A DNA stretch of 64,000 nt, taken from contig NZ_FOLO01000006.1 in NCBI RefSeq assembly GCF_900112265.1, positions 62,872 to 126,871 on the forward strand, read 5' to 3'. The position numbers were made by a program, and so were the translations under genes. Each line of letters begins with the position of its first letter. Position 1 is the first letter of the stretch. Shown one piece after another: positions 39,438-49,150 of this stretch. The stretch is from Pseudoalteromonas denitrificans DSM 6059 (lineage in GTDB: Bacteria; Pseudomonadota; Gammaproteobacteria; Enterobacterales; Alteromonadaceae). The notes below the pieces were generated by a model, which saw only the letters and a list, made by a program, of their open reading frames with translations, made no database searches and was not told the DNA's origin.

Positions 39438-41366
39438 TTAAGCATAAAAATCAACTCCTCCAAGTTTATTCCCCGCAACTTTTACAGTTGCGAGTACTTC
39501 CTCTTGTTCTGATGCATTATCATTTTGAGCATTCCCTCTCTGATTTGAGTCAGAATCATCACCTTGATCCTGTGATTGTTGCTGTATATCACTTTCACCT
39601 AAGTCAATCCCTTGCTCAGCTAACATTTCTCTAAGCTTTGGCATTGATTGTTCCAACAGCTCTTTAGCCTGCTGATTTTGAACAGTAAAATTTATTTGTG
39701 CTTGCTCAGCATCCGTTCTAACTCTTATTATCATACTACCAAGCTCTGGTGGGTCTAAACGGATATCCGCTTCAGGCTTATGTTGACTTAATAAAAATGT
39801 CACTCTTTCATTTAGTAATTTAGCTGCATCTGAACGCGCTATATTAATAGGTTGTTGTAATAACTTTTCGGTTTCTAATTTTGTATTGATACTTGTATGT
39901 GATGATGTATTAGCAGGTGTGCTTAATGAATCAGTTTGTTCAATAATAGAATCCGACTCTACTGCTGCACTTGAGTTAGGGTCAAGTTGCCTTATTAAAT
40001 CATTAAAAACTGAATTTACCTGTGACTTTGTCATTTGGTTTGAAACTAAATTTTCGGTGTTTAAAGCGGGGTTTACCTGTTGAGTTTTAATTTCAGCATC
40101 TAATTTTACATTTTCAGGTAAAACCTCATCTTTAGAAAACTCACTATCATACTTCTTAATATAGCTATTATTACTTTCTAAAGTTTTTTGTGCTGTATCT
40201 TTACCTTGATGGGTATTTTGGCTTTGCAATTGAGAAGCAAGCTGCGCTATATTTGCATTTTCAACAAACTTTATTTCTTCAGGTAAAGCTGGTAGAGAGT
40301 CAAAATAAACGGCATCATCCTTTAAATCAAAACTTTTTTCGTCCGCAATTTTATCTATTATTGGTGCACCTACATATTTATCTGAAGTTATAGGCTTTTT
40401 CTCACCTTGTGATGAATTAAGTTTATCTAAATTTAAGAGTTCTTTTTCAACACCCTCATTAATAATAGCTTCACTTTTTTTAGATAATACTTCAACTTGT
40501 GATAATAATTGACTTAACTTCTCAGTATTATCTCCCTCTAAAGCCCCACTTTCGTCAATAGGAAAAATAGCTCCTAATACCAACTTAAGTTCATTTTTTT
40601 GTTCTGGAGAAAGTTGTGGTAACAACTGCTTTAACTGGTTAAATAACTTAGGCGAAATTTCACTATCTGAAGAGTTACCTATTTTTTTATCTCGTTTTAC
40701 ATCTAACATTTCAACAGGCTTATGATCTGACATTAACTGTATATTTGGCTTATTTTCTTTTACGACTTTTTCATCAAAATAGCTCAAGTTACCTTTTAAA
40801 TCAGTTATTTCTTTTGAAATAAAATCATTCTTATCATCTTTAATTTCATTATTTGAAATAATATTTCCAGAATTTATCATTTTTTGAATATCAGATTTAT
40901 TTTCCACTTTAATAACAGCATCAGATACAACTAATTGTGTTTTATAAGATTGCTGGAGTTGAGATAAAAAAGAAAAAACTGAATTTTCAGTAGAGCCTGC
41001 ATTATTACTTGTGTCAGGTGCTATTGATAAGTCACCACTTAATAAATCCTCAGTTAGTAAAGCTTTATTTAATGTATTATCACTTTTTGCTAAATCAACT
41101 TCTGCAGACAGTAAATTATCATCGGTATTTATTAATGCTGTTTCCTCTGAAGTTACAGGCAAATTATTGCCACTTCCTTCATTATTTTTTTCTTTATGAG
41201 TACCTTTAAGTTCTTTATCATCGGATTGATTCGACTCACTTATTTGTGAGCTATACAAAGTTGCAAATATAGCACTATCACCATCATCTCCATTAGATGA
41301 AGCTTTAGTATTCTGTTTTGACTCAAAATTACTAGATTCAGATAATAACCTATCAATATTTACCAT
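39438..41366 (-). CDS. fliK: FliK hook-length control protein
   Basis: FliK is an exported ruler that measures the hook and triggers FlhB switching. The 642-residue product has a long, low-complexity N-terminal and middle region and a conserved C-terminal switch domain (about 520-610). The latter carries the family signature DIRLDPPELGSMIIRVRT and EQSMPKLREMLAEQGIDLGES. A good sigma-54 promoter lies upstream. It is distinct from the FliK-like protein at 16984, from which its body differs. Confidence 0.94.
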   Translation of the reverse strand: MVNIDRLLSESSNFESKQNTKASSNGDDGDSAIFATLYSSQISESNQSDDKELKGTHKEKNNEGSGNNLPVTSEETALINTDDNLLSAEVDLAKSDNTLNKALLTEDLLSGDLSIAPDTSNNAGSTENSVFSFLSQLQQSYKTQLVVSDAVIKVENKSDIQKMINSGNIISNNEIKDDKNDFISKEITDLKGNLSYFDEKVVKENKPNIQLMSDHKPVEMLDVKRDKKIGNSSDSEISPKLFNQLKQLLPQLSPEQKNELKLVLGAIFPIDESGALEGDNTEKLSQLLSQVEVLSKKSEAIINEGVEKELLNLDKLNSSQGEKKPITSDKYVGAPIIDKIADEKSFDLKDDAVYFDSLPALPEEIKFVENANIAQLASQLQSQNTHQGKDTAQKTLESNNSYIKKYDSEFSKDEVLPENVKLDAEIKTQQVNPALNTENLVSNQMTKSQVNSVFNDLIRQLDPNSSAAVESDSIIEQTDSLSTPANTSSHTSINTKLETEKLLQQPINIARSDAAKLLNERVTFLLSQHKPEADIRLDPPELGSMIIRVRTDAEQAQINFTVQNQQAKELLEQSMPKLREMLAEQGIDLGESDIQQQSQDQGDDSDSNQRGNAQNDNASEQEEVLATVKVAGNKLGGVDFYA

Positions 41367-41460
41367 ACTTGCCTCTTAGTATTAGTCGCCAGTTGTTAGC
41401 AACTTATTATCATATTCGTAGCCAATAGCAGCTAAAATTCAATCGCTTTAATTTATATTA

Positions 41461-41476
41461 AGCAATAAGTGAGCCA
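41461..41476 (-). promoter_or_regulatory. Sigma-54 promoter upstream of fliK
   Basis: The minus strand reads TGGCTCACTTATTGCT, with GG and GC at exact -24/-12 spacing and five of six bases of the TGGCAC box. It lies in the 166-base fliJ-fliK gap, with a predicted start near 41450. This splits the fli genes into two transcription units. Confidence 0.75.
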
Positions 41477-41532
41477 GTATATATAGAATTCAAACTAAGT
41501 AACTTGGATATAAAAAATAACTAGAAGTGGCT

Positions 41533-41979
41533 TTATAGTTGTCTTTGACGTTGAATAAACTGATTTGTCGTGAGTTCATCTAAATCAATTTGTTCAGCTT
41601 TATTCAATTTTGCAGTTTTTAATGCTTGTTTTTTGGCAATTAACTTTTCAATTGCTTTAGCTTTCATCTGTTGTTCAAGCCAAATTTCCTGCCTTTGGGC
41701 AACAACTTGCTTAGCGGTATTAATCACCTGAACTTGCTGATCCATTGCGTTTTCAATTTTAGTAATAAACGATTGAAAATGACTATAATTAGCTCCAGAT
41801 AATCCGGCCTCACCTTTGAGTTGCAACTGTTTCATATAATCAAAACGAAACTCAGATAACCCAGTTAGCTTTTCTCTATTTTCAATAAGGTATTGCTGCG
41901 ATTTCAAATATTCCATACGCAGCTTTTCTTCTTTATCATTGGTTATTTTTAAAACTAGTTCTAATTGTTTTAATGCCAT
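41533..41979 (-). CDS. fliJ: FliJ export-complex stalk protein
   Basis: The 148-residue protein is almost entirely alpha-helical coiled coil (KQLELVLKITNDKEEKLRMEYLKSQ-type start, then Lys/Glu/Gln-rich helices). It fits FliJ, the stalk of the FliI ATPase ring. Identity rests on size, coiled-coil form and position after fliI. Confidence 0.92.
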   Translation of the reverse strand: MALKQLELVLKITNDKEEKLRMEYLKSQQYLIENREKLTGLSEFRFDYMKQLQLKGEAGLSGANYSHFQSFITKIENAMDQQVQVINTAKQVVAQRQEIWLEQQMKAKAIEKLIAKKQALKTAKLNKAEQIDLDELTTNQFIQRQRQL

Positions 41980-41996
41980 GTAATTACCTTAGTAAT

Positions 41997-43325
41997 TTAA
42001 GTCTGACCTAATAATTTTGCCAAACCTTGTAGACCTTCATCATATGGGATGACATCTGACATTCCCTGCTGGAGAAATTGATTTACAGCTGGCATCATAG
42101 AGATGGCCTTATCTAATAATTGATCTGTTCCTTGTTGGTAAGCTCCCAAGGTGATCATATCTTTGTTTTGTTGGTACATAGAATAAACTTGTTTTAATAC
42201 TCTTGCTTGCTGCATATGCGCATCAGATACAACCTGTGGCATAACCCGACTAATTGATTTTTCAATATCAATAGCAGGATAGTGACCTCCATCAGCAAGT
42301 TCTCTAGACAGTACTATATGACCATCTAAAATTGCACGAGCGGCATCAGCGATAGGATCTTGCATATCATCACCTTCCGATAATACAGTGAAAAATGCAG
42401 TTATAGCCCCCTGACCTTCACCACCATTGCCAGCGCGTTCAACCAGTGCGGGTAACTTTGCAAATACTGAAGGTGGGTATCCTTTTGTAGCTGGAGGCTC
42501 ACCCACAGCCAAGGCAATCTCTCTTTGTGCCATCGCATAACGTGTTACTGAATCTAATAGTAGTAAAACATTTAGGCCTTGATCTCGAAAATATTCAGCA
42601 ATTGTTACTGCCGTTTCACAGCCTTTCAACCTCATTAAAGGCGAAGAATCCGCTGGTGCGGCAACAACGACAGAACGTTTTCGACCTTCATCGCCAAGTA
42701 TTTCTTCTATAAACTCTTTGACTTCTCGTCCGCGCTCTCCCACTAAACCGACGACAGTTACATCTGCGATAGAACCTCTGGTCATCATACCAAGCAATAC
42801 GGATTTACCCACACCACTACCTGCAAACAACCCCATTCTTTGACCTTGTCCAACCGTGATAACTGAGTTAATAGCTCTCACCCCAACGTCCATAGGTTGT
42901 GTAATCGATCGCCTTGATAATGGGTTTATTTGATTTTGAGCAAACTTTAGCTTTTTTTCACAAGCAATTGGTCCTAAGCCATCGAGGGGACGGCCTAAAC
43001 CATCAACGACTCTCCCTAACAATCCCATTCCAACAGGTAAACCCATATCTTTTACTTGTGGGATTACACGAGCGCCAGGCAACATACCTGAAATTGCATC
43101 ATTAGGCATCAAATAAAGCGTATCACCGTTAAACCCAATTACTTCGGCATCAACCATCCCATTTAATGTTTCTATTTGACACTGACTCCCTATCGGTGCT
43201 TTAACACCTTGTGCTTCTAAAGTTAGCCCAACGACTCTGGTTAAACTCCCTGCAATGGCTGGCGGTATCTTTTGAATATTCTTTTTATATGATGAAAATT
43301 TGTCTGCTAAATCTATTGATTGCAT
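41997..43325 (-). CDS. fliI: FliI flagellum-specific ATPase
   Basis: The 442-residue F1-beta-like ATPase drives export. It has Walker A ([17 protein letters not shown]), the Walker B region ([27 protein letters not shown]-type) and the flagellar ATPase signature. It lies between fliH and fliJ. Confidence 0.97.
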   Translation of the reverse strand: MQSIDLADKFSSYKKNIQKIPPAIAGSLTRVVGLTLEAQGVKAPIGSQCQIETLNGMVDAEVIGFNGDTLYLMPNDAISGMLPGARVIPQVKDMGLPVGMGLLGRVVDGLGRPLDGLGPIACEKKLKFAQNQINPLSRRSITQPMDVGVRAINSVITVGQGQRMGLFAGSGVGKSVLLGMMTRGSIADVTVVGLVGERGREVKEFIEEILGDEGRKRSVVVAAPADSSPLMRLKGCETAVTIAEYFRDQGLNVLLLLDSVTRYAMAQREIALAVGEPPATKGYPPSVFAKLPALVERAGNGGEGQGAITAFFTVLSEGDDMQDPIADAARAILDGHIVLSRELADGGHYPAIDIEKSISRVMPQVVSDAHMQQARVLKQVYSMYQQNKDMITLGAYQQGTDQLLDKAISMMPAVNQFLQQGMSDVIPYDEGLQGLAKLLGQT

Positions 43326-43338
43326 TTACAAAACCAAC

Positions 43339-44193
43339 CTAATCTTCATTTGGATCGAGTTTATCGATCCCGCTAGAATGTAAAAAACTATTTAAAGTAT
43401 CTGACACTCTATTTTGTAAAGAAAAATCAATTGAAGAGTTATTTGAGTTTATAATACACCCGCCACGCTCTAAACTAGGTTCTGACTTTAATCGCCATCC
43501 CCTATCGTCTAACTCTTCCTGACCATAACTACTAATTATAATATCCAGATCATCAGGGTGAAGCTGGATTTCACATTTTTGATGAGACAAAGGCAATGCA
43601 TCCATACATTGTTTTAAGGTAGATAAAATAACTTTGTCATTTGTTTTAACTTCCGTATAAATAACGGCTTGAGCCAGCATAGTTGCTAATGCTACAAGTT
43701 GCTTCTCAGCCGCATCATCATAATGACGCAAAGGTGTATTTAATGCTTCAAATAAACTACTTAATGATTGCAACTTTTCATCAATTAAAGGCTGTGCAAG
43801 TTCTAATCCTTGTTCTTTTCCTTGCGTTAGTCCATCTTCAAAACCCGTTTGGATCCCTTGTGTTTTTCCTTCCTCCAGTCCAACGGGATAACCCTCTTCC
43901 TTACCTTGGTTAAATCCTTCTTCATATGCATCTTGACGAATTGCTTCCAGCTCTTGCAAAGTCATGGGAGCAACCTCTTGCTCCGCTTCATTTAATTCTA
44001 CTTCATCAGCTTCATCTGGTACGGGTGGGTTATATAGGTCTTCTAATGGTGTACCCATAGCTGTTGAACGACCAGAATACAGTTCTTTCTTCTTTTCATC
44101 AGTCACTTCTGGCGCACTCCAGTATTTTAACAGCTCGCTAACGGCTTCTTCTGACTGAATTGGTTGACCATTACGATATTTACCTAACTTCAT
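43339..44193 (-). CDS. fliH: FliH regulator of FliI
   Basis: The 284-residue product has the middle Gly-x-x-x-Gly-rich repeat typical of FliH (EEGFNQGKEEGYPVGLEEGK and following). The C-terminal domain (about 150-275) binds FliI. The N-terminal about 100 residues are acidic and include the conserved region that contacts FliN. It lies 33 bases after fliG. Confidence 0.95.
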   Translation of the reverse strand: MKLGKYRNGQPIQSEEAVSELLKYWSAPEVTDEKKKELYSGRSTAMGTPLEDLYNPPVPDEADEVELNEAEQEVAPMTLQELEAIRQDAYEEGFNQGKEEGYPVGLEEGKTQGIQTGFEDGLTQGKEQGLELAQPLIDEKLQSLSSLFEALNTPLRHYDDAAEKQLVALATMLAQAVIYTEVKTNDKVILSTLKQCMDALPLSHQKCEIQLHPDDLDIIISSYGQEELDDRGWRLKSEPSLERGGCIINSNNSSIDFSLQNRVSDTLNSFLHSSGIDKLDPNED

Positions 44194-44226
44194 TTAGCTT
44201 TTTGGCTCCTCGCCTAAAGTTTAAAC

Positions 44227-45267
44227 TTACAAGAACTCTTCGCCGCCGCCGCCGCCAAGCATAATTTCCCCGGCATCAGCAAGCCTGCGAGACACTGCTA
44301 AGATTTCTTTTTGTGCACCTTCAACTTCACTAATACGAACAGGACCCATGGCCTCTAAATCATCAGCTAACATATCTGCGGCACGTTTTGACATATTTTT
44401 AAGAATTTTATCTTTAAGGCCTTCATCCGCACCTTTAATTGCCTTCATCAATACATCTTGCTGAACATCTCGTAAAATAGCCTGAATACCACGATCATCT
44501 ACATCAATTAAATTATCGAATACAAACATTAAATCCTGTATTTGTTGTGACATATCTTCATCATGCTCCCTGATTGAATCCATTAGTTGGCCTTCAATAT
44601 TAGTTTCAAGATAATTCATTATGTCTGCTGCTGCTTTTAAACCACCCATTTTTGCAGCCTGAGCGCCCGCTTGCCCGGCAAATTGTTTTTCCATTATTTC
44701 ATTCAATTCTTGTAATGCCGCAGGCTGAACTTCTTCTAAATTTGCAATTCGCATCGTTAGATCTAAACGCACTTTCTCAGGAAATTGAGCGATTATTTCA
44801 GCCGATTGTTCAGGATCTAAATATGACAATACAATAGTTTGAATTTGTGGATGTTCATTTCTTATAATATTTGCAACTTGTTTAGAGTCCATCCATTTTA
44901 GTGAATCAAGTCCTTTAGCACCTGAACCTAAAATAATTTGATCTATAATATTTGCAGCTTTTTCTTCACCCAATGCAGCAGTAAGAGCTTTTTTAATAAA
45001 GTCTTCAGACTGAAAACCAATGTTACTAAAGCTCTGTATTTGATCTATAAACAATTTATGCACAGCACTAATTTTGTCTTGGCTTAAGTCAGTTAGAGCT
45101 GCCATTGACATACCAACTTTTTGAACTTGTTTTGGTTCTAAGTTTTTTAGAATTTGTGCCGCATCTTCTTCTGAAAGGCTTAATAATAAAATGGATGCTT
45201 TTTCTACACCATCCAGTTTATCAACATCAAATCCCTGTGTTGTTTCTGGTATTTGTTCATCAGTCAT
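44227..45267 (-). CDS. fliG: FliG rotor/switch protein
   Basis: FliG is the torque-receiving rotor protein. The 346-residue product has the N-terminal FliF-binding domain, a middle domain with the EHPQ motif (RNEHPQIQTIVLSYL) and the charged C-terminal torque helix (LKNMSKRAADMLADDLEAMGP). The tail ends in the typical Gly-rich GGGGEEF. It overlaps fliF by 8 bases. Confidence 0.97.
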   Translation of the reverse strand: MTDEQIPETTQGFDVDKLDGVEKASILLLSLSEEDAAQILKNLEPKQVQKVGMSMAALTDLSQDKISAVHKLFIDQIQSFSNIGFQSEDFIKKALTAALGEEKAANIIDQIILGSGAKGLDSLKWMDSKQVANIIRNEHPQIQTIVLSYLDPEQSAEIIAQFPEKVRLDLTMRIANLEEVQPAALQELNEIMEKQFAGQAGAQAAKMGGLKAAADIMNYLETNIEGQLMDSIREHDEDMSQQIQDLMFVFDNLIDVDDRGIQAILRDVQQDVLMKAIKGADEGLKDKILKNMSKRAADMLADDLEAMGPVRISEVEGAQKEILAVSRRLADAGEIMLGGGGGEEFL

Positions 45268-46975
45268 CTTCAGTTAACCACGCTTTAACTACTTGAGAGG
45301 ATAATTCAGGCTCATTTGCAACCAAGGCTCTTATCGCTTTTAATAAATCGTCATCACCATGTAAATCTGGTAATTGTAAAGTACCATCCGGTGAGAAACC
45401 AACCGAAGCTTCATCAAAATCTTGCGATAACATATCGAGTGTACTATCGCCTAAATCTACACCTGAACTTAGAGAGTCTTCATCATATTCCTCAAGTGTA
45501 TCACTTGGGTTAATAAGTTTCTTCAACATAGGACGAACAACCGCCATAATTAAAACAATTATAACTAAAGCACCTAAGCCTAAACGAACAACTTTTATAA
45601 ACCATGCTTGCTCCCACATAGGAACTTCCACAATTTCTGACGATGCAGCTTTTACAAAAGGTACAGTTACAACTTCTAATACATCACCTCGTTGCATGTT
45701 AAAACCAACACCACCTTGCAATAACCGTCGGATATTTGCGAGCTCTTGCTGAGAGCGAGGCACTTGTGATGTTGCCCCTTCTGCATTTGTAGCTGATTTA
45801 TAGTCAACTGCAACGCTAATTCTACGAATGACGCCTGTTTGTTGGCGCTTATGAGAAATTGTTGTATCTAGCTCATAATTACGAGTCGCCTCTTTATGAT
45901 TTCTACTCGGTGCACTGGTAGATTGAGCCCCCTCACCTGTTTTTTCTGGAATGCTTGAATTAGCAGGAGGTTGATTTGATAATGCACCAGGAATACCTAC
46001 AGCCAATCCCCCTATATTATTTTCTTCTACGGTCATTTCACTTCGAATAGCGGGTAAATCAGGGTTGTAACGTTTTTGAGTTTCTTCCACTGAACTAAAA
46101 TCCATGACTAAATCTACTTGTGCTGTATAACTGCCCAAACCAACAACAGGAATTAAAATTGTATCAATTTTTTCTAAATAAACTTCTTCACGTTTACGTT
46201 CAATATCATATTCTTTACGTGAACGTGACGCTAACGAGTCTTGTGAACCTGAGTTTAGTAATCGTCCATTTTGATCAGTTACCGTGACCCGTGATGGCTC
46301 CAAACCTTGAACAGCCGAAGCAATAATATCAACAATAGCATCAACTTCTTCACCTCGTAAAATACGACCTCGCTTTAAAGTTAATACAATCGTTGCGGAT
46401 GGTTTTTTCTCTCGTCTGGCAAATACGTTTTCTTTTGGTATTGCTAATAAGACCTTAGCGCGATTAATATTTCTTAATTCTTCTATTGTTCTTGCTAATT
46501 GTTGCTCTCTGCCATGTTTTAAACGCTCTCTTTCTAACCTTTGACTAACACCAAACCCCATATCTTGCATCAGAATATCTGTACCAGAATTAGGACTTTG
46601 CTCTAAGCCTTCGCGTTTCATTAATAACTTAATGGTTTGATAATCAGTTTCAGGAACTAAAACAATATTACCATCAAGTTTATATTCAATTTTTTGTGCA
46701 TCTAAGAAATCTAACGTTTGAATAAGTTCATCCGTTGGCATTTTACCCAATGGACGCATATCAGGTTGACGTGCCCAAATAATGATAAAAACAGCAATGG
46801 CTAAACAGATAGTAAGTGCAATTATCAAAGTGGCTTGACGTAAAACATCAACACCACTCAGTGCACTTAAAAAACCTGATTTTTGCTCTTGTCCCATTTC
46901 ATTCATGCCACCAGCATCTAAAGTGCCGCCTGCATCTGGGATTGAAAGATCTGTGCTTTGATTACCTTGGGTCAC
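45260..46975 (-). CDS. fliF: FliF MS-ring protein
   Basis: FliF builds the membrane ring of the basal body. The 571-residue product has two membrane helices (about 48-68 and 455-476) flanking a large periplasmic region with the YscJ-type domain (KLLMKREGLEQSPNSGTDI-type; RTIEELRNINRAKVLLAIP). The C-terminal FliG-binding tail is present. The GTG start at 46975 has GGAG seven bases upstream. It is about 100 bases from fliE. Confidence 0.97.
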   Translation of the reverse strand: MTQGNQSTDLSIPDAGGTLDAGGMNEMGQEQKSGFLSALSGVDVLRQATLIIALTICLAIAVFIIIWARQPDMRPLGKMPTDELIQTLDFLDAQKIEYKLDGNIVLVPETDYQTIKLLMKREGLEQSPNSGTDILMQDMGFGVSQRLERERLKHGREQQLARTIEELRNINRAKVLLAIPKENVFARREKKPSATIVLTLKRGRILRGEEVDAIVDIIASAVQGLEPSRVTVTDQNGRLLNSGSQDSLASRSRKEYDIERKREEVYLEKIDTILIPVVGLGSYTAQVDLVMDFSSVEETQKRYNPDLPAIRSEMTVEENNIGGLAVGIPGALSNQPPANSSIPEKTGEGAQSTSAPSRNHKEATRNYELDTTISHKRQQTGVIRRISVAVDYKSATNAEGATSQVPRSQQELANIRRLLQGGVGFNMQRGDVLEVVTVPFVKAASSEIVEVPMWEQAWFIKVVRLGLGALVIIVLIMAVVRPMLKKLINPSDTLEEYDEDSLSSGVDLGDSTLDMLSQDFDEASVGFSPDGTLQLPDLHGDDDLLKAIRALVANEPELSSQVVKAWLTEDD

Positions 46976-47077
46976 AAAATAACTCCATCAGCCTATTTTG
47001 GCCATATTCATGATATTTTATATTTAACTCTTTCATAAATGCTTTCGCATTTAAAATAATTTTTGTATCACAAAAGC

Positions 47078-47401
47078 TTAGACTGGCATATTCATGATAT
47101 CTTTATATGCTTCAACAAGCTTATTACGTACTTGAACTGTAGCTTCAAATGCAACCGATGATTTTTGCGATGCAATCATTGCTTCAGCAAGAGAAACGCG
47201 TCGGTCTCCCATTTCAACTGCTGTTACTTTACTAGCGGCATCTCTTTGTAAACCTGCAACATTATCAATCGCACTTTGTAATAAATTACCAAACTCTGTG
47301 CTTGACGCCCCTTGTATAGGTAATTGGTTTTGCGTTTTAGTGCCAGCTTCAACCGACATTAATTGCATTTCTTGGAATATAGAATTAGCTGGTATTTTCA
47401 T
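47078..47401 (-). CDS. fliE: FliE MS-ring/rod junction protein
   Basis: The 107-residue product joins the MS ring to the rod. The C-terminal part is conserved (AEAMIASQKSSVAFEATVQVRNKLVEAYKDIM-type). I use the ATG at 47401 (MKIPANSIFQEM), with GGA upstream. The GTG at 47425 would lie only about 4 bases from the predicted sigma-54 start site. It opens the fliEFGHIJ transcript. Confidence 0.95.
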   Translation of the reverse strand: MKIPANSIFQEMQLMSVEAGTKTQNQLPIQGASSTEFGNLLQSAIDNVAGLQRDAASKVTAVEMGDRRVSLAEAMIASQKSSVAFEATVQVRNKLVEAYKDIMNMPV

Positions 47402-47438
47402 TGTTTTTCCATAATTTATAATCACTTAAAGTTATGAA

Positions 47439-47454
47439 TGCAATTTATTTGCCA
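47439..47454 (-). promoter_or_regulatory. Sigma-54 promoter of the fliE operon
   Basis: The minus strand reads TGGCAAATAAATTGCA: TGGCA, then TTGCA with exact -24/-12 spacing. The predicted start is near 47429, 28 bases from the fliE ATG. FlrC normally activates this operon in polar-flagellum systems. Confidence 0.8.
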
Positions 47455-47590
47455 CATTTTATTTACTATTAATTTCAACCTGTTACGGTTTTTTTTAATG
47501 CTTTAATTTAATGTCATTGTTTTGACTGTACATTATTTTATAGGTGAGAATATTTATTAAATAAGGTGTTAATATTTGGTAGGACTAAAT

Positions 47591-47621
47591 AAAGTGGGTA
47601 AAGCAAAGCATTACCCACTTT
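47591..47621 (-). terminator. Terminator of flrBC
   Basis: AAAGTGGGTAA pairs with TTACCCACTTT around a 9-base loop, followed on the minus strand by ATTTAG. It lies right after the flrC stop and is flanked by A/T on both sides. Confidence 0.75.
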
Positions 47622-47625
47622 ATAT

Positions 47626-49020
47626 TTATGCTGGTACTTGTATTCCTAAATCTCTCATTTTTGCTAATTTATAGCGTAGAGTTCTAGGGCTAATTCCTAG
47701 TTTTTCAGCAACATCTTTTCGGCGGCCATGACAAGATTCTAATGTTTCTAAAATAATCTTATTTTCTTGATCTTTTAATTCATCTTTAAAACTTGTCTCA
47801 CTAGAAACGGAATTTAAATTTTGTGAAATAGTCACTATGTCATCTGTTATAGGTGAAGAGTCATTTTTGTGTAAAGTTTCGTGTGTCGTTGGTTGCAATA
47901 ATTCAAGAAATATTTCACTTTCATCTATTACATCGCTCACTTGCAAAATTAAAGCGCGCTGAATAACATTATCCAATTCTCGTACATTTCCAGGCCAACT
48001 ATGTTGATATAACTTCTGTTTAGCAGAATCCGTTAACTCAGGCTTTACTTGTCCGGCTCTTTCACAATGTCGCTCAATTAAATGTTCGGCTAATGGCAAA
48101 ATATCACCAGCTCTTTCTTTTAAAGGCAACCACTGTAGAGGAAATACATTTAAACGATAATATAAATCTTCTCTAAACTTCCCTTCAGACACTGCTAGTT
48201 TTAAATCTCTGTTACTGGTTGCTAACACTCGCACATCTAGTTTAATTGTTTTGCGACTACCCAGCCTTTCAACTTCTCGCTCTTGTAACACTCTTAATAA
48301 CTTAGCTTGCAGACTCAAATCCATTTCAGTAATTTCATCAAGTAATATAGTGCCTTTTTGTGCTTGCTCAAATTTACCAGGACAAGCTGCAATAGCCCCT
48401 GTAAATGCACCTTTTTCATAACCAAATAATGTTGCTTCTAACATATTTTCAGGTATAGCAGCACAATTAATTGCCACAAAAGCAGATTCGGTACGTTCTG
48501 AATGATCATGTATATATCTTGCAAGTACTTCTTTTCCAGAACCACTAGGTCCTAATACCATGACACTTGCTTGTGATTTTGCAACTTTTTGCGCCAATTC
48601 AAGTAAAGCAAGGCTTTGACTATCAGCAACAATAGGACCATCTGTTTCTTTTTCCTTTTCAGGAAGATAACGGCTAACCATATTCAAAAGAACTTGAGGG
48701 GCAAATGGCTTAGCCATATAATCGATCGCACCTAAGCGCATCGCCTCTACGGCATCATCTATCGTTGCATAAGCAGTCATCATTAGTACTGGTAAGTCAG
48801 GCTGATTTAATTTAATACTTTTGAGAAGGTCAATTCCTGATAACCCACCCATTTGAACATCACTTACGACTAAGGAAACTTTTTCCTTTTTAAGTAACAT
48901 AATTGCTTGCTCAGCACTATTAGCCTCAATGCAGTCAATACCAGCTAATTGAAGCGTATCAATTAATGCTTCACGTAAACCAGCATCATCCTCAACCACT
49001 AAAATTTTATTTTCGTTCAT
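47626..49020 (-). CDS. flrC: FlrC (FleR) sigma-54 flagellar response regulator
   Basis: FlrC, phosphorylated by FlrB, activates sigma-54 class III genes. The 464-residue product has a receiver with phospho-acceptor Asp54 (LVVSDVQMGGL), an AAA+ domain with Walker A (GPSGSGKEVLAR) and the sigma-54-contacting GAFTGA loop. It ends in a Fis-type helix-turn-helix (GRRKDVAEKLGISPRTLRYKLAKM). It starts about 130 bases after flrB. Confidence 0.95.
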   Translation of the reverse strand: MNENKILVVEDDAGLREALIDTLQLAGIDCIEANSAEQAIMLLKKEKVSLVVSDVQMGGLSGIDLLKSIKLNQPDLPVLMMTAYATIDDAVEAMRLGAIDYMAKPFAPQVLLNMVSRYLPEKEKETDGPIVADSQSLALLELAQKVAKSQASVMVLGPSGSGKEVLARYIHDHSERTESAFVAINCAAIPENMLEATLFGYEKGAFTGAIAACPGKFEQAQKGTILLDEITEMDLSLQAKLLRVLQEREVERLGSRKTIKLDVRVLATSNRDLKLAVSEGKFREDLYYRLNVFPLQWLPLKERAGDILPLAEHLIERHCERAGQVKPELTDSAKQKLYQHSWPGNVRELDNVIQRALILQVSDVIDESEIFLELLQPTTHETLHKNDSSPITDDIVTISQNLNSVSSETSFKDELKDQENKIILETLESCHGRRKDVAEKLGISPRTLRYKLAKMRDLGIQVPA

Positions 49021-49150
49021 GCTCCCTCCAATACCGAATAATTAACAACGGACGGCATTAAAATTGATAAGTTTTGACAAATAAAATAGACCCTAAAAGA
49101 TCTTTTACTAAAGCCCACACCAAACTCATTTTGTATGGTTTTACTCTCTG